A DNA stretch of 64,000 bases, taken from Auanema rhodensis. Taxonomy: Eukaryota > Nematoda > Chromadorea > Rhabditida > Rhabditidae. The position numbers and the translations under genes are program-made. Each line of letters starts with the position of its first letter. Positions within the stretch are counted from its first letter, which is position 1. The stretch is from positions 14,888,501-14,952,500 of the forward strand of contig OZ059899.1 in NCBI GenBank assembly GCA_964057225.1. The letters are read 5' to 3'. The notes under the pieces are model-generated. The model made no database searches. It worked only from the letters and a program-made list of their open reading frames with translations, and was not told where the DNA came from. Below are positions 61,969 to 64,000 of the stretch, in pieces.

Positions 61969-63569
61969 AAGCAGATTCTTTGAACTCGTTGAGCTCTTAT
62001 GTTTTGAAATCAATGTTGATGACACGTAAGGTATTTGTTTTCCTGATGTATCATTTGCAGAAAAATGGAGGAAAAGCGTTTTTTAAGCTTTTTGGCAGTT
62101 CTTCTTCATCACTCAACCATCAATCATTACAATCCTTCGACATCGTTTTCACACAATTTGAACTTAAGTTATCTTAAGCTTTTCGGAATTCATCATTTCT
62201 CATTTCTCTGTGTTCTCTCTCTCTATCTCTCTTTTTCTCTCTTTCTCTCTATTAACCTATAGCATATCTTCTTTTTCTTTTTCTTTTAACTCTCTCAACT
62301 GAGTTTATAGTTATTTTTTTTCTTTTTTTACCATCTATCTCTCCATATCTCTTCTATCTCTATACTCTCTTCTCTGTATCTCTGAAAGAGAGATGCAAAA
62401 GTTAGTTGAAAGAAACAATTAAGAGAAAAATAACTTCAGAAGACTTTTAATGACTATTTATCTATTATTTGTATTTATATACATACAAAAACAAACATAT
62501 TACACTCAATTTACTATTATACTTTAACAATAACTGTTCCACTCATCTTCATTCTTCATATCATTTCATCCACAAAATACATTTTAGCTATAAGCCCTGA
62601 CGGTTATTTTGTTTGTATACAGTAGATAGATGTATCTTTTACCAAATGTAGATCATATTTTGGTCTTTTCTCACCGACATATTATAAACATGTTGCTTGA
62701 AAGAAAGCTTTAAGCTATTGTATACATGTGTCCATCGAGTTATTCCACCAACAATTCCTCTTCTTTCCTCTTTTTCCTCCTATTTCCATTAACGTTTATC
62801 GCTCTCTGTCACTTGTTCTCTCTATGTTTCTCTCTTTATTAATATTTCCCTCATTATATTTCATCCTTATACCTTTGCTTTCCATTCTAGCATCTGACAC
62901 TTCTTTACTTTTCATTACTTGCCATCAGTTCTTCCACTCATCATCATCTCATCCTACGTACTCAATCATCTGCTTGTCGACTCACCTTACAAAAAAAAAT
63001 TTTTTTGAGAAAGCTACTGAAGCATCTGATTCAAGTTCATACAAAATCCCAGTGTTTTCTCTTAGAATATTGCATATACCTCATCTCTAACCCGGTTATC
63101 CACCGTTAAAGCATGCCAACCGCTTGCTTTACTCTTTCATTGAATTATACTCCGTTCTCCCCTCTCTCTCTATCTCTCTGTTTCTCTCTCTTTTCATAAT
63201 AACTTTTCTAGTTTTTTTCCAATTCATTTTATCTATTATATCTGGCAAGAAAGCTTTGTTTTCAGTTCCTTTTTAGTTATAAAAGCTCCGAAATGGGTAC
63301 GATGGTCTTGACAGCCTTAAGGGAGGATGTCTTAACTGAAAAAAAGGTTCCAAGAGCTCAATTGACAAAGACCAAGAAAAATAAAGAAAAAAACTTGTAT
63401 ATATAACGAGAAAGGAACTCAGGAATAGCTTAACTAGTTCTTGTTTCTGAGTTAACTGCTGTCGTTTCAAAAACATTTTTTTTTGTAATTATATTGTATT
63501 AAAATGAAAATTTAACTATAATTGCCAATATATTTAAAAAAATTTAAAGTTAATTTAAAGTTTTCTTTT

Positions 63570-63589
63570 TCTCTCTCTCTCTATCCCCC

Positions 63590-63659
<70 letters not shown>
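63570..63659. repeat. (CT)n microsatellite
   Basis: CT with CCCCCC and CCCT interruptions near the start, then pure CT for about 60 bp. Confidence 0.97.
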
Positions 63660-63664
<5 letters not shown>

Positions 63665-64000
63665 TCTTTTTCAAAGTTATATTTCAATTTATTCTGTTCA
63701 TAGTACTAGTAGAATCAGCAGTTTTTTATGAGTTTGATCTTCATTTCTACAACATTGTGATCAGTTATTTGAAGAAAATACATTAATTTCCTTCAAATCT
63801 CAACATATTGATAGGTTGAAAGATAAGAAAGTTGAACAAGTGCTTAAAGATGTAGAGAAAACGAAGAAAAACGCGTTGAAATGAGCAAGGAAGAAGAAGA
63901 AAAAAAAACGAAACAGAAGACGAAGACAAGGAAGTATAGTTAGTAATACCAGTAATAGATCATGTACATATGTATATGTACATACTCATCCATATATACA

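Larger units (their letters stand above)
44267..64000. other. gene-poor, microsatellite-rich region
   Basis: Nearly 20 kb in which I recognise no conserved gene. It is AT-rich with long pyrimidine-rich stretches on the plus strand, many CT/GA dinucleotide tracts, AT runs and CGA/GTC trinucleotides. Most of the long open frames here are Ser/Leu-rich readings of CT-rich DNA or short hydrophobic frames. Two minus-strand candidates (44407-44706 and 47093-47280) are listed separately. The rest may be intergenic, a large intron, or regulatory DNA of a gene beyond the window. Confidence 0.6.

Noticed and set aside
63800-63890. Short Lys/Glu-rich frame after a tag acceptor-like site near the right end
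   Set aside because: It could be a small terminal exon, but only about 23 codons are open and the region is A/G-rich, so chance is as likely.

Overview
This is nuclear DNA of a small-genome animal. Three intact genes have many exons, very short introns (mostly 45-60 bp, GT...TAG or GT...CAG) and AT-rich flanks, and two of them are clear animal orthologues: a long-tailed class I myosin and TTC5/Strap. About 60% of the acceptors in the myosin gene end in TAG rather than CAG, so the sequence does not look like Caenorhabditis. A non-rhabditid nematode, a rotifer or another compact invertebrate would fit. I cannot name the species.

Layout. 1-2136: AT/CT-rich flank. 2187-6921 (+): complete 28-exon long-tailed myosin I gene. 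7008-7468: first copy of a 460-bp direct repeat. 7469-41678: a 34.2-kb foreign-looking block made of an AT-rich leader with a tRNA-like relic, a GC-rich 15-bp minisatellite, about 130 head-to-tail copies of a 200-bp satellite, three tandem 1.91-kb units, and six more satellite copies. 41679-42139: second copy of the 460-bp repeat, about 99% identical to the first. 42436-44266 (+): complete 11-exon TTC5 gene. 44267-64000: gene-poor sequence full of CT/GA, AT and trinucleotide microsatellites, with two weak minus-strand coding candidates.

The main discovery is the block between the 460-bp repeats. It looks like one large insertion into the myosin-TTC5 intergenic region, with the target duplicated on both sides. 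Inside it a 1.73-kb segment interrupts a satellite monomer and has been amplified three times with that monomer as a 1911-bp higher-order repeat. Each segment carries an intact four-exon minus-strand gene for a 223-residue helical protein that resembles HEPN/PaREP1-type proteins. Convergent to it is a broken fragment resembling the N-terminus of the adenain-like cysteine protease of Maverick/Polinton elements. Copies 1 and 2 of the gene are almost identical. Copy 3 has eleven base changes packed into 63 bp of exon 1, ten of which change amino acids.

Myosin I (actin-membrane motor) and TTC5 (TPR/OB cofactor) have no evident functional link and are simply neighbours on the same strand. All gene models were read by eye from conserved family motifs, splice signals and phase bookkeeping. 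No alignment or database search was run.
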